Positions 27,365 through 37,149 of a stretch of DNA of 64,000 nucleotides are shown one piece after another; position 1 is the first letter of the stretch; the number at the start of each line of letters is the position of its first letter. The notes below the pieces were generated by a model. The model saw nothing but the letters and a program-made list of their open reading frames with translations, did not search any database and was not told the DNA's origin. Both the position numbers and the translations under genes were made by a program. Origin of the DNA: Pseudoduganella lutea (GTDB lineage Bacteria; Pseudomonadota; Gammaproteobacteria; Burkholderiales; Burkholderiaceae_D); contig NZ_CP035913.1 of the NCBI RefSeq assembly GCF_004209755.1, positions 5,084,001 to 5,148,000 on the forward strand, given 5' to 3'.

Positions 27365-28447
27365 ATGAGCATCACAGTCGAAGACGTCAAGACAGCCCTG
27401 TCCAGGGTGATCGACCCGAATACCACGAAGGATTTCATCGCCACCAAGTCGGTCCGCAACCTGAAGATCGACAATGGCACGATTTCGCTGGACATCGAGC
27501 TGGGTTATCCGGCGAAGAGCCAGCTCGAACCGATCCGCGCCAGCGTGCTGGAAGCACTGCAGGGCCTTGGCCTGCCGGTCAGCCTGAACGTCTACAGCAA
27601 GATCATCGCGCACACGGTGCAGCGCGGCCTGAAGCCGCTGCCCAATGTGAAGAACATCATCGCCGTCGCTTCCGGCAAGGGTGGCGTTGGCAAATCGACC
27701 ACCGCCGTCAACCTGGCGCTGGCGCTGGCCGCCGAGGGCGCGACCGTCGGCGTGCTGGACGCGGATATCTACGGCCCGTCGCAGCCGATGATGCTGGGCG
27801 TGTCCGGCCGGCCCATCACGAAGGATGGCAAGTCGATGGAACCGATGGAAAACCACGGCGTGCAGGTGTCGTCGATCGGCTTCCTGATCGATCCGGACGA
27901 GCCGATGGTGTGGCGCGGCCCGATGGTCACGCAGGCGCTGCAGCAATTGCTGGACCAGACCAACTGGCGCGACCTCGACTACCTCGTCATCGACATGCCG
28001 CCGGGCACCGGCGATATCCAGCTGACCCTGTCGCAGAAAGTGCCCGTGACCGGCGCGGTGATCGTGACCACGCCGCAGGACATCGCGCTGCTGGACGCGC
28101 GCAAGGGCCTGAAGATGTTCGAGAAGGTCGGCATCCCGATCCTGGGCGTGGTGGAAAACATGAGCACGCACATCTGCTCGAATTGCGGCCATGTCGAGGA
28201 AATCTTCGGCGCCGGCGGCGGCGAAAAGATGACGCAGGACTTCAAGGTCGATTTCCTGGGCAAGCTGCCGCTGAAAATGTCGATCCGCGAGCAGACCGAT
28301 TCGGGCAAGCCCACGGTGGTGGCCGACCCGGACGGCCCGGTGGCGCAGATCTACAAGGAAATCGCCCGCAAGGTCGCCATCCGCGTGGCCGAGAAAGCCA
28401 AGGACATGACCAGCAAGTTCCCCACCATCGTCGTCAAGAACGACTGA
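27365..28447 (+). CDS. apbC: Iron-sulfur cluster carrier protein ApbC (Mrp/NBP35 family)
   Basis: A 360-residue P-loop ATPase that carries [4Fe-4S] clusters. An N-terminal MIP18-like domain (residues ~5-90) precedes the deviant Walker A ASGKGGVGKSTTAVNLA, switch motifs DADIYGPSQP and DMPPGTGD, and the cluster-binding CxxC in HICSNCGH. It is next to metG in many proteobacteria, as here. The next gene overlaps its stop by one base (TGATG), so the two are translationally coupled. Confidence 0.96.
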   Translation: MSITVEDVKTALSRVIDPNTTKDFIATKSVRNLKIDNGTISLDIELGYPAKSQLEPIRASVLEALQGLGLPVSLNVYSKIIAHTVQRGLKPLPNVKNIIAVASGKGGVGKSTTAVNLALALAAEGATVGVLDADIYGPSQPMMLGVSGRPITKDGKSMEPMENHGVQVSSIGFLIDPDEPMVWRGPMVTQALQQLLDQTNWRDLDYLVIDMPPGTGDIQLTLSQKVPVTGAVIVTTPQDIALLDARKGLKMFEKVGIPILGVVENMSTHICSNCGHVEEIFGAGGGEKMTQDFKVDFLGKLPLKMSIREQTDSGKPTVVADPDGPVAQIYKEIARKVAIRVAEKAKDMTSKFPTIVVKND

Positions 28448-29478
28448 TGAAGGCTCTTGCGCTTGCCGGACTGGTTGCCGCCGCGCCGGCGTTCGCGCAG
28501 CAGGCCTGGCAACCGCAGGCCAGCGGCACGCAGGTGGAGCTGCGCGGCCTGTCCGTCGTGGGCCCCGCGGTGGCGTGGGCCAGCGGCGCGAAAGGCACCG
28601 TACTGCGCACCGTCGACGGCGGCACGTGGCAGGTGCTGGCCGTGCCGGGCGCGGAAAAGCTCGACTTTCGCGACATCCACGCGGCCGATGCTGACACGGC
28701 GATCGCCATGGGGGCCGGCCCCGGCGACGCGTCCCGCATCTACCGGACCACGGACGGCGGCGCAACGTGGCACCTGGCCATCACCAATCCCGATCCGCGC
28801 GGTTTCTGGGACGCGATCGCGTTCTGGGATGCGCGCCGCGGCATCCTGTTCGGCGATCCGGTCGATGGCCGTTTCCAGGTGCGCGTGACCAGCGACGGCG
28901 GTGCGACGTGGCAGGCCGTGGACGATGAAGGCCTGCGCGCGCTGCCCGGCGAGGGCGCGTTCGCGGCCAGCGGCACCTGTCTGGTGGTGGCCGGCAGCGG
29001 CGATGCGTGGTTCGCCACCGGCGGCGCGCTAACGCCGCGCGTGTTCCGTTCGAAGGACGGCGGCCGCACGTGGCAGGCCGCCGCCGTGCCGGTCGCCGCC
29101 GGGGCGCCCGCGCGCGGCCTGTTCTCCGTGGGCTTCCGCGATGCGCAGGTGGGTATCGCGGCGGGCGGCGACTACAAGGACGTGAACCTGGCGGGCGTGA
29201 ACGGCGCCCGCACCGAGGATGGCGGCGCCAGCTGGACGCCCGTGCAGGTGCTGCCGGCCGGCTACATGTCAGTGGTGGTGCCCGTGCTTGGCGCGGCCGA
29301 TGCGTTCGTGGCCGCCGGGCTGGCGGGATCGGGATACTCCGTCGACGCCGGCAGGAGCTGGAAGGTGCTCGACCGCACGCCCGTCAATACCGTCGGCTTC
29401 GCATCGCCGGCCGTGGGCTGGGCGGTGGGGCCGAAGGGCCTCGTCATGAAGTATGCCGGGGCGCCGCTGGTGAAGTGA
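28447..29478 (+). CDS. Secreted beta-propeller protein of the YCF48/photosynthesis-assembly-like family
   Basis: A 343-residue protein with a clear signal peptide (MKALALAGLVAAAPAFAQQ). The mature part has repeated blades with the pattern TxDGGxTW / SxDGGATW (RTVDGGTWQVL, RTTDGGATWHLA, TSDGGATWQAV, SKDGGRTWQAA, TEDGGASWTPV), like BNR/Asp-box and YCF48 propellers. No catalytic residues are evident. Its stop lies in a 14 bp tandem duplication (AAGTGACACGGTAG at 29473 and 29487). It overlaps apbC by one base, a surprising partner for a periplasmic protein. Function unknown. Confidence 0.82.
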   Translation: MKALALAGLVAAAPAFAQQAWQPQASGTQVELRGLSVVGPAVAWASGAKGTVLRTVDGGTWQVLAVPGAEKLDFRDIHAADADTAIAMGAGPGDASRIYRTTDGGATWHLAITNPDPRGFWDAIAFWDARRGILFGDPVDGRFQVRVTSDGGATWQAVDDEGLRALPGEGAFAASGTCLVVAGSGDAWFATGGALTPRVFRSKDGGRTWQAAAVPVAAGAPARGLFSVGFRDAQVGIAAGGDYKDVNLAGVNGARTEDGGASWTPVQVLPAGYMSVVVPVLGAADAFVAAGLAGSGYSVDAGRSWKVLDRTPVNTVGFASPAVGWAVGPKGLVMKYAGAPLVK

Positions 29479-29573
29479 CACGGTAGAAGTGACACGGTAG
29501 GGCGGCAACCGGCGAGCGGCAATCGTTCGGCCCGGCGCCTTGCCGGACCGTGCTCGTGGAACACGCACTGCGC

Positions 29574-31049
29574 CTACTTTGCCTTGTCGAACGCCGTATC
29601 GAGACCCGGCGCCGTGATGCGCCCGCGGTCGTTGGTGGGGGCGAAACGCAGTTGCGCTTCCATCGACGTGACGAACCAGCTGCCGTCCGGCGCCGCATGC
29701 AGCGCTTCCGTTGCGCCGTCGCGCAGCGCGACGGTGAGCCCGTCGCCACTGCGGGCGATGGTGAAGTCACCCATCCCGTCGATCACGTATTTTCCAGGCA
29801 GTGCCGCCAGCGCGGCGGCCGGCGTGGCGATGGCGGTGCGCACTTTGGCGCGCTGCGTCGGCCACTCGTAGGCGGTGGCGACGGCGCGCACCAGGTCGCC
29901 GGCCAGTTCGCCGCCGCGGTCGCCGTTGGTCATCACCACCACGCCGTCGCCCCGTTCCGTGTAGGCAACCAGCACGTTCTGGTAGCCCGCGTTGGCGCCG
30001 CCGTGGCTGAACGACTGTGCCTGGCCCGTGCCGTCGATGCGCCAGCCGAGGCCGAAGTTCTCCAGCACCGGCGTCAGCATCAGCTGCGTCATCGATTGCG
30101 ACAGGACCTTGTTCGACTGGCCCGCCGCCGACAGTTTCACTTCGATCGCCAGCTTCGCCAGGTCGGACGGCGTGGACCACAGGCCCGCGGCCGCCAGTTC
30201 CGGATACGTGTGCGGTCCGCCAGCGATCGGCTTGCCGGCCGCGTCGTGGGGCAGGGCGGCACGCGCCAGCAGTGCCGGCGGCAGCGGCTGGGCAAACGTG
30301 CTGTCGTTCATCGCCAGGGGGGCCAGCACGGCATCGTGCAGCAGCCTTGCGAAATCGCCCTTCGTGCCGCCTTTCGTATCGCCTTTCATACCGCCCTTCG
30401 TACGTTCTTCGATCACGTACTGGATGACTTCATAGCCGCCGCCCGAATAGCGCCACTTCGTGCCGGGCTTCGTCGACACATGCACGCCACGCGAATTCGA
30501 TGGCGCCGCGCCATTCAGCAGCTGCACCAGCGTGGGCACCTTCGCGCCCGCCGCGTAGCCGGGAAAGCCGTGCACGGTGGTGCCGGCCGTATGCGACAGC
30601 AACTGGCGCAGCGTGACCGGGGAAGCGTCGACATTGTTCGGCAGCTTCCACCACCGCGTGTAGCCGTTGATGTCCGCGTCCAGCGCCAGGGTGCCGTGTT
30701 CCACCAGCTTCAGCGCGGCCAGCGCGGTGACCGGCTTGCTGATCGACCCGGCCTGGAACAGCGTGGCCGGCGTGACGGTCGGGCCGCCCGGCGTGACCAC
30801 GCCATAGCCCTTTGCCCATTCGATCTCGCCGGCATGGATCACGGCGATGCTGGCGCCCGGCACGCCGAGCCGGGCCATTTCATCGGCCAGCCGCCGCTTC
30901 ACGGGCGGGGCACCGGCGATCGCCACGGCCGGCTGCAGGCCGGTTTCGACGGCGGCGATGCGGGCGGCGAGGCCGGGACTGTCGGCGGCCAGCGCGGGCA
31001 GTGCACAGCACAGGAGGGGGAAGAGCAGCAAACGCGATGGATGGTTCAA
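29574..31049 (-). CDS. Secreted serine hydrolase, beta-lactamase class C/penicillin-binding-like
   Basis: About 491 residues with a signal peptide ([21 protein letters not shown]). The nucleophile motif SxxK is SISK in [13 protein letters not shown], the second motif is YSG in [10 protein letters not shown], and an HGG motif occurs in [10 protein letters not shown]. This is the Beta-lactamase (PF00144) fold of esterases and peptidases; a resistance role is not implied. The C-terminal ~100 residues form an extra domain. Residues [16 protein letters not shown] are a four-fold 4-residue repeat inserted after the YSG motif. No ATG fits: TTG 31049 with GGAG seven bases upstream is preferred, TTG 31064 is possible. 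Confidence 0.88.
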   Translation of the reverse strand: MNHPSRLLLFPLLCCALPALAADSPGLAARIAAVETGLQPAVAIAGAPPVKRRLADEMARLGVPGASIAVIHAGEIEWAKGYGVVTPGGPTVTPATLFQAGSISKPVTALAALKLVEHGTLALDADINGYTRWWKLPNNVDASPVTLRQLLSHTAGTTVHGFPGYAAGAKVPTLVQLLNGAAPSNSRGVHVSTKPGTKWRYSGGGYEVIQYVIEERTKGGMKGDTKGGTKGDFARLLHDAVLAPLAMNDSTFAQPLPPALLARAALPHDAAGKPIAGGPHTYPELAAAGLWSTPSDLAKLAIEVKLSAAGQSNKVLSQSMTQLMLTPVLENFGLGWRIDGTGQAQSFSHGGANAGYQNVLVAYTERGDGVVVMTNGDRGGELAGDLVRAVATAYEWPTQRAKVRTAIATPAAALAALPGKYVIDGMGDFTIARSGDGLTVALRDGATEALHAAPDGSWFVTSMEAQLRFAPTNDRGRITAPGLDTAFDKAK

Positions 31050-31136
31050 GGGCGGGCTCCGCAAGTCTGGGGACGTCCGAGTATAAGTCAGATGCGAGTT
31101 AAAATAGCCCCTTTATACCTATCGCCCCAGACTGAA

Positions 31137-32558
31137 ATGACCTCTGCTCCAGCCAACACGCCAGCCACCCCGGTCCGTACCCGTTTTGCCCCGAGCCCGA
31201 CCGGCTTCCTCCACCTGGGCGGCGCCCGCACGGCGCTGTATTCGTGGGCCTACGCGCGCCACTTCGGCGGCACCTTCGTGCTGCGCATCGAGGATACCGA
31301 CCTGGAACGCTCCACGCCGGAAGCCGTGCAGGCGATCATCGACGGCATGCAGTGGCTGGGCCTGGACCATGACGAAGGCCCGTTCTACCAGATGCAGCGG
31401 ATGGACCGCTACCGCGAGGTGATCGGCCAGATGCTGGAAGCGGGCACCGCCTATCACTGCTACTGCACGCCGGAAGAAGTGGAAGCGATGCGCGAGCGCC
31501 TGCGCGCGGCCGGCGAAAAACCGCGCTATGACGGTACCTGGCGCCCGGAAGAGGGCAAGGCCCTGCCGGCCATTCCGGAAGGCCGCAAGCCGGTCGTGCG
31601 TTTCAAGAACCCGCTGGACGGCGACGTCACGTGGAACGACGTGGTGAAAGGCCCGATCACGATCTCCAACCGGGAACTGGACGACCTCGTCATCGCCCGC
31701 ACCGATGGCACGCCCACCTACAATTTCTGCGTGGCCGTGGATGACTGGGACATGCGCATCACCCACGTGCTGCGCGGCGACGACCACGTGAACAACACGC
31801 CCCGCCAGATCAACATCCTGCGCGCGATCGGCGCCGAGTTGCCCGCCTATGGCCACCTGCCGATGATCCTCGGTTCGGATGGCCAGAAGCTGTCGAAGCG
31901 CCACGGCGCCGTCAGCGTGATGGAATACCCGGCGCAGGGCTTCCTGCCGGAAGCGATGCTGAACTACCTGGCGCGCCTGGGCTGGAGCCATGGCGACGAT
32001 GAGGTGTTCTCGATGGCACAGTTCTGCGAATGGTTCAACCTCGAACACCTGACGGCGTCGCCGGCGCAGTTCAACAATGAAAAGCTGGCCTGGCTGAACA
32101 ACCACTGGATCAAGCAGGCCGACAATGCGCGCCTGGCTGAACTGGCACGACCGCGCATGGTCGAAGCGGGTGCGGCGTTCGATGGTGCACCTGAGGTGGC
32201 CACCGTGCTGGCGCTGTTCAAGGAGCGCGCCAATACCGTCAACGAACTGGCCGATGCGGCCATGCTGTTCTACCGCGACCCGCAGCCGGACGCCGCGCTG
32301 ATGACGCAGCACTTCACCGATGCCGTGAAGCCGGCGCTGGCCCTGTTCGCCGAGCGCATCGCCACGGTCGAGTGGACCAAGGAAGCGATCGCCGCGATGA
32401 TCAAGGAGGTACTGGCCGCCAATGGTTTGAAGATGCCACAGCTGGCCATGCCGCTGCGCCTCATCATCACGGGCCAGTTGCAGACGCCGGCAATCGACGC
32501 CGTGCTGCAGTTGTTTGGCCGCGATGTGGTGCTGGCCCGCGTGGGGAAATACCTCTGA
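31137..32558 (+). CDS. gltX: Glutamyl-tRNA synthetase
   Basis: A 473-residue class I synthetase. The HIGH-type motif is [19 protein letters not shown], followed by [10 protein letters not shown], the YCTPEEVE region, and [11 protein letters not shown] as KMSKS. The C-terminal helical anticodon domain ends near [14 protein letters not shown]. Start is ATG 31137; upstream in-frame sequence belongs to the opposite-strand hydrolase. Directly downstream is an array with three tRNA-Glu genes, the substrates of this enzyme, under a separate promoter. Confidence 0.97.
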   Translation: MTSAPANTPATPVRTRFAPSPTGFLHLGGARTALYSWAYARHFGGTFVLRIEDTDLERSTPEAVQAIIDGMQWLGLDHDEGPFYQMQRMDRYREVIGQMLEAGTAYHCYCTPEEVEAMRERLRAAGEKPRYDGTWRPEEGKALPAIPEGRKPVVRFKNPLDGDVTWNDVVKGPITISNRELDDLVIARTDGTPTYNFCVAVDDWDMRITHVLRGDDHVNNTPRQINILRAIGAELPAYGHLPMILGSDGQKLSKRHGAVSVMEYPAQGFLPEAMLNYLARLGWSHGDDEVFSMAQFCEWFNLEHLTASPAQFNNEKLAWLNNHWIKQADNARLAELARPRMVEAGAAFDGAPEVATVLALFKERANTVNELADAAMLFYRDPQPDAALMTQHFTDAVKPALALFAERIATVEWTKEAIAAMIKEVLAANGLKMPQLAMPLRLIITGQLQTPAIDAVLQLFGRDVVLARVGKYL

Positions 32559-32577
32559 AAATCTTTCATTCGGGTAT

Positions 32578-32605
32578 TTGCGTTTTCTCAAACCGCTGCT
32601 ATACT
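32578..32605 (+). promoter_or_regulatory. Sigma-70 promoter of the first tRNA array
   Basis: TTGCGT (32578-32583), 16-base spacer, TATACT (32600-32605). It lies 17 bases before the first tRNA-Ala and just after the gltX stop. Confidence 0.7.
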
Positions 32606-32622
32606 TCTGTCTCTTCGCAAAC

Positions 32623-32698
<76 letters not shown>

Positions 32699-32742
32699 GT
32701 TTGGCGAAGATGTAGAGTGGTAAAGCAGTACGGTAGTTCCGG

Positions 32743-32818
32743 GTCCCCATCGTCTAGAGGCCTAGGACATCACCCTTTCACGGTGAGTACCGGGGTTCGA
32801 ATCCCCGTGGGGACGCCA
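32743..32818 (+). tRNA. tRNA-Glu (TTC)
   Basis: 76 nt cloverleaf with GTCCCCA / TGGGGAC acceptor stem, anticodon TTC in loop CTTTCAC, TTCGAAT T-loop, encoded CCA. First of five identical copies in the window. Confidence 0.97.
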
Positions 32819-32935
32819 AGATTTGGCAGTTGTAGTGGTAGTCGAAGTTTGTTGTAACTGTCGCGGCACGTTGTAATGCCAGTCGCGGCGGTGGTAACAA
32901 AGGTCGCGAAAGCGGCTTTTATTTTGTCTGTGCCA

Positions 32936-33011
<76 letters not shown>

Positions 33012-33053
33012 ACGGCGCAGATGAAGATGTAGTGGTTGTAGCGGCAGTCCAGG

Positions 33054-33129
33054 GTCCCCATCGTCTAGAGGCCTAGGACATCACCCTTTCACGGTGAGTA
33101 CCGGGGTTCGAATCCCCGTGGGGACGCCA
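33054..33129 (+). tRNA. tRNA-Glu (TTC)
   Basis: Identical to the copy at 32743. Preceded by GCAGTCCAGG, a leader resembling that before the copy at 39121. Confidence 0.97.
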
Positions 33130-33171
33130 GCAGCATGGCAGCAGAAGTGGCATTAGATTGTCTGGTCCAGA

Positions 33172-33247
<76 letters not shown>

Positions 33248-33287
33248 CGGAGCAGACAAGCAGTAGCAGCAGTATCGGAAGTCCGCG

Positions 33288-33363
33288 GTCCCCATCGTCT
33301 AGAGGCCTAGGACATCACCCTTTCACGGTGAGTACCGGGGTTCGAATCCCCGTGGGGACGCCA
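33288..33363 (+). tRNA. tRNA-Glu (TTC)
   Basis: Third identical tRNA-Glu. It closes the first array and is followed by an intrinsic terminator. With the copy at 38944 it forms a 76 bp direct repeat flanking the oxidase operon. Confidence 0.97.
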
Positions 33364-33380
33364 GAGCAGTACCAGTGATG

Positions 33381-33403
33381 AAGCCGCCATGCGCGGCTTT
33401 TTT
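33381..33403 (+). terminator. Rho-independent terminator of the first tRNA array
   Basis: AAGCCGC (33381-33387), loop CATGC, GCGGCTT (33393-33399) running into a T stretch. It ends the tRNA transcript before the oxidase genes. Confidence 0.85.
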
Positions 33404-33554
33404 GTTGTCCGCAGCATTCTTCCGTGGCACCGCCGAGGTTCCCGCGAAGTTCCCCCGTAGTTCCCCTTCCAATAAAAAATTCTCTCCTTGCTCCGGCACG
33501 GTTCCGGCCTACACTCAAAGTATCCCTCGTTGTGCATGCATTGAGGAGGCGCAT

Positions 33555-34124
33555 ATGGAACATCACAGGCATGGAGCCAACCTCGGGTCGCATCTGGGCT
33601 CGAACTTGCGCTCGGTTCTCGGTTCATATTTCCACGGCGTGCGTCTGCAGTCGCACCGCTGGGCGGCGCGCGAGCCCGACTGGGTGATCGGCGCCCTGGC
33701 CGGCTTTGGTGCCGGCGGCATCGTGATGGTGATCGAGCTGGCCTTCGCGGCCGCCTTCGGCACCGATCCTTGGCGCACGCCGCGGCTGGTTGCCGCCATG
33801 GTGCTCGGTTCGCCTGTGCTGCAAGTGGGCGGCTACAGCCTCGAAGTGGTCGTTGCCGCGCTCTCCGTCCATTACCTGCTCGGTACCTTCTTCGGCCTTG
33901 TGCTCGCCGCGCTCATGGCACCGTTCCGTCTCGATTCCAGTGTCGTCATGGCCGTCGTGTCCGGTGCAGTGTTCGGCCTGCTGCTGTATCTGTTCAATTT
34001 CTATGTGATCACGAGCGTGCTGCCCTGGTTCGCCGAAATGCGGGGATGGGTGACCGTGCTGGGCCACGTCGAATTCGGGGTAATGGCGGGGCTCATCTAC
34101 CGCGTGCTGGAACGGCGGCGCTGA
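33555..34124 (+). CDS. Conserved membrane protein at the head of the oxidase operon
   Basis: A 189-residue protein, His-rich at the start (MEHHRHGANLGSHLGSNL) and with four hydrophobic helices (VIGALAGFGAGGIVMVIELAFAA, VLQVGGYSLEVVVAALSVHYLLG, FFGLVLAALMAPF and VVSGAVFGLLLYLFNFYVI). Start ATG 33555 is set by GAGGAGG upstream; a longer in-frame start in the tRNA terminator area is rejected. Only 7 bases separate it from the subunit II gene, so it is very probably part of the oxidase operon. I do not recognise a named family; an assembly or accessory membrane role is inference. Confidence 0.8.
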   Translation: MEHHRHGANLGSHLGSNLRSVLGSYFHGVRLQSHRWAAREPDWVIGALAGFGAGGIVMVIELAFAAAFGTDPWRTPRLVAAMVLGSPVLQVGGYSLEVVVAALSVHYLLGTFFGLVLAALMAPFRLDSSVVMAVVSGAVFGLLLYLFNFYVITSVLPWFAEMRGWVTVLGHVEFGVMAGLIYRVLERRR

Positions 34125-34131
34125 GGCGGCC

Positions 34132-35247
34132 ATGGCCATTGCGATGGCGTGGGTCCTCGTGCTGATTGCTGTCGGGGCGGTGGTGTTCCACTTCGCCAGC
34201 CCCTGGCAGGTCACGCAGATCGCGTCGAACTGGCATGCGATGGACGATGCGCTGTGGCTGACCTTCGTCCTCACGGGTGTGGCGTTCGTCGCGCTGCACC
34301 TGTTTGTCGCCTATGCGCTGGTGCGCTTTCGGCACCGCGCCGGGCACCGGGCCTCGGCCGAGCATGGCAATCGCAAGCTCGAATGGTGGCTGATCGGCAT
34401 CACCACGGCCGCCATCATCGGCCTGCTGGCGCCGGGCCTCACGGTGTATGCGCGCCTGATCGATCCGCCGCCCGATGCGCAGGTATTCGAAGTGATGGGC
34501 CGGCAATGGCAGTGGCACTACCGCTTACCGGGGCGGGATGGCAGGCTGGGCGCCGCGGAGACACGCTTCATCACGGCCACGAATCCTTTCGGCATCGATC
34601 CGCAGGATGCCCGCGGCCAGGATGACGTGCTGGTGCAGGGCGAGGAGCTGCACCTGCCACTGAACCGCCCGGTGCGCGCGCAGCTGCGCGCGCAGGATGT
34701 GCTGCACGATTTCTACGTGCCGCAATTCCGCACCCGCATGAACATGGTGCCCGGCATGACCACGCAGTTCTGGTTCACACCCGAGCGCACCGGGCGCTAC
34801 GAGGTGCTGTGCGCGCAGCTGTGCGGCGTGGGGCATTCGAACATGCGCAGCTGGGTCGTCATCGACGAACCCGCTGCATATGCGGACTGGGTGGCGAAGC
34901 AGCCGACCTTCGGCGGCGGCGCCGGGCCCGGCGGTGTGGCGGGCGCCCCGGGCGGCCCGGCGGAACCCGGCAAGGTGGGGCGGCTTCTTGCGCAGCAAAA
35001 GGGCTGCATCGCGTGCCACAGCGTGGATGGCAGCCGCGGCGTGGGGCCGTCGTGGAAAGGCCTGTATGGCAGCGCGGAGGCACTGGAAGGCGGCGGCACC
35101 GTGAAGGTGGACGATGCTTACCTGAAGCAGGCGATCAATGCGCCGCAGGCCAGCATCGTGCGCGGCTATCCGCCCGTGATGCCGCCGGCCGGGCTCAGCG
35201 ATGCGGAGCTGGCGGCCGTCGTCGAATACATCAAGTCCGTACATTGA
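34132..35247 (+). CDS. coxM: Cytochrome c oxidase subunit II with fused cytochrome c domain
   Basis: A 371-residue protein: two N-terminal membrane helices, then a periplasmic cupredoxin domain with the CuA ligands (LHDFYVPQ His; CAQLCGVGHSNM with two Cys, Glu-equivalent Gln, His and Met), a Gly/Pro linker, and a C-terminal class I cytochrome c domain with heme motif CIACH (near residue 295) and axial Met in PPVMPPAG. It takes electrons from a soluble cytochrome c and passes them to subunit I. By gene order it corresponds to CoxM of Bradyrhizobium coxMNOP; the symbol is provisional. Confidence 0.93.
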   Translation: MAIAMAWVLVLIAVGAVVFHFASPWQVTQIASNWHAMDDALWLTFVLTGVAFVALHLFVAYALVRFRHRAGHRASAEHGNRKLEWWLIGITTAAIIGLLAPGLTVYARLIDPPPDAQVFEVMGRQWQWHYRLPGRDGRLGAAETRFITATNPFGIDPQDARGQDDVLVQGEELHLPLNRPVRAQLRAQDVLHDFYVPQFRTRMNMVPGMTTQFWFTPERTGRYEVLCAQLCGVGHSNMRSWVVIDEPAAYADWVAKQPTFGGGAGPGGVAGAPGGPAEPGKVGRLLAQQKGCIACHSVDGSRGVGPSWKGLYGSAEALEGGGTVKVDDAYLKQAINAPQASIVRGYPPVMPPAGLSDAELAAVVEYIKSVH

Positions 35248-35286
35248 GTTCCGCACCAGGCTTTGCGCCGCCACCGTGGAGGGCAC

Positions 35287-37149
35287 ATGTCCGACGACAT
35301 CAAGGATCGACCCGGCGAATTGCACGACGAGGGTGAGGGCCCGGCCGGCCAGGCCGGCGGCGATGCGCACGCGGCGCACGGCCCGTCGGGGTTCTGGACG
35401 CGCTACGTGTGGAGCCAGGACCATAAAGTGATCGCCATCCAGTACACGCTGACGGCGCTGGTGGTAGGGGTGATCGGCATCGTGCTGTCCGACCTGATGC
35501 GCCTGCAGCTGGGCTTTCCCGGGAAGTTCGAGTTCATCGACCCGGCCAGCTATTACCAGTACATCACGATGCACGGCATGATCATGGTGATCTACCTGCT
35601 GACGGCGATCTTCCTGGGCGGCTTCGGCAACTACCTGATCCCGCTGATGGTGGGCGCGCGCGACATGGTGTTTCCCTACCTGAACATGCTCAGCTTCTGG
35701 TTCTACCTGGCAGCCGTGCTGATCCTCATTGCCAGCTTCTTCGTGCCGGGCGGGCCCACGGGCGCGGGCTGGACGCTGTATCCGCCGCAGGCCATCCTGC
35801 CCGGCACGCCGGGCGTGGAGAGGGGCATCGTCGTCATGCTCGTGTCGCTGCTCGTGTTCATCGCCGCCGCCACCATGGGCGGGCTCAACTACGTGACGAC
35901 GATCCTGCAGGCGCGCACCCGCGGCATGACGCTGATGCGCATGCCGCTGACCGTGTGGGGGATCTTCATCGCCACGATCCTCGCGCTGCTGGCCTTTCCC
36001 GCGCTGTTCGTGTCCGGCGTGATGATGCTGCTCGACCGCGTGGTGGGCACGAGCTTCTTCATGCCGGCGATCGTGTCGATGGGCCAGCCGCTGGGCTACA
36101 GCGGCGGCAGCCCGTTGCTGTTCCAGCACCTGTTCTGGTTTTTCGGCCACCCCGAGGTGTATATCGTGGCGCTGCCCGCGTTCGGCATCATTTCCGACCT
36201 GATCAGCGTGCACGCGCGCAAGTGCATCTTCGGCTACCGCATGATGGTGTGGGCGATCGTGATCATCGGCGCGCTGTCGTTCGTCGTGTGGGCGCACCAC
36301 ATGTACGTGTCCGGCATGCACCCGTGGTTCGGTTTCTTCTTCGCGGTCAGCACGCTCGTGATCGCCGTGCCCACGGCACTGAAGGTCTACAACTGGACAC
36401 TGACCCTGTGGCGCGGCGACATCCACCTGACCGTGCCGATGCTGTTCGCGCTGGGCTTCATCAGCACCTTCCTGATCGGCGGGCTGACGGGCCTGTTCCT
36501 GGGCAATGTCAGCGTGGACATCCCGCTGTCCAACACGTATTTCGTCGTGGCCCATTTCCACATGGTGATGGGCGTGTCGCCGGTGCTGGCCGTGTTCGGC
36601 GGCCTCTACCACTGGTACCCGAAGGTCACGGGGCGGATGTACCACGAACTGCTGGCGCAACTGCATTTCTGGATCACGTTCCTGGGCGCGTACGCAATCT
36701 TCTTTCCGATGCACTATCTGGGCCTGCTCGGCATGCCGCGCCGCTACTACGCCTACGACAACTACAACTTCATCCCGCCATCGGCGCAATCGTTGAACGC
36801 GTTCATCACCGTGGCCGCGCTCGTCGTCGGCCTCGCGCAACTCCTGTTCCTCGCAAACCTCGCGTGGAGCGCGCGGCGCGGCAAGCCCGCGGGTGCCAAC
36901 CCCTGGCGTGCCGGCAGCCTGGAATGGCAGACGCCGCAAACGCCGCCCGCGCACGGCAATTGGGGGCCGCAATTGCCCGTGGTGTACCGCGGGCCGTATG
37001 GCTACGGTCGTGGCGGGCCGGAAGAGCCCCTGTCCGAGGATTACCTGCCGCAGAACGTGGGGCCGGAAGAGCTCGACGATGAGACAGGGCGCGCCAGCAA
37101 GCCGACCCCGGGCCCGGCCGGCACGAACGAAGGAGGGCAACGAACATGA
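35287..37149 (+). CDS. coxN: Heme-copper oxidase subunit I (cytochrome c oxidase, A-type)
   Basis: A 620-residue catalytic subunit with about twelve membrane helices. Metal ligands are visible: low-spin heme His in ITMHGMIMVIYLL and FVVAHFHMVMG, CuB His in GHPEVYI, and the HH pair in WAHHMYVSGM. The Glu and Tyr of HPEVY mark the A1-type proton path. It reduces O2 to water and pumps protons. Start at ATG 35287 with GGAGG upstream. The C-terminal ~100 residues form a long hydrophilic extension. The stop overlaps the next gene (ATGA). Confidence 0.95.
   Translation: MSDDIKDRPGELHDEGEGPAGQAGGDAHAAHGPSGFWTRYVWSQDHKVIAIQYTLTALVVGVIGIVLSDLMRLQLGFPGKFEFIDPASYYQYITMHGMIMVIYLLTAIFLGGFGNYLIPLMVGARDMVFPYLNMLSFWFYLAAVLILIASFFVPGGPTGAGWTLYPPQAILPGTPGVERGIVVMLVSLLVFIAAATMGGLNYVTTILQARTRGMTLMRMPLTVWGIFIATILALLAFPALFVSGVMMLLDRVVGTSFFMPAIVSMGQPLGYSGGSPLLFQHLFWFFGHPEVYIVALPAFGIISDLISVHARKCIFGYRMMVWAIVIIGALSFVVWAHHMYVSGMHPWFGFFFAVSTLVIAVPTALKVYNWTLTLWRGDIHLTVPMLFALGFISTFLIGGLTGLFLGNVSVDIPLSNTYFVVAHFHMVMGVSPVLAVFGGLYHWYPKVTGRMYHELLAQLHFWITFLGAYAIFFPMHYLGLLGMPRRYYAYDNYNFIPPSAQSLNAFITVAALVVGLAQLLFLANLAWSARRGKPAGANPWRAGSLEWQTPQTPPAHGNWGPQLPVVYRGPYGYGRGGPEEPLSEDYLPQNVGPEELDDETGRASKPTPGPAGTNEGGQRT

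Noticed and set aside
29550..31136. N-terminal extension of the gltX frame
   Set aside because: It is antisense to the serine hydrolase; GltX begins with its usual motif after ATG 31137.
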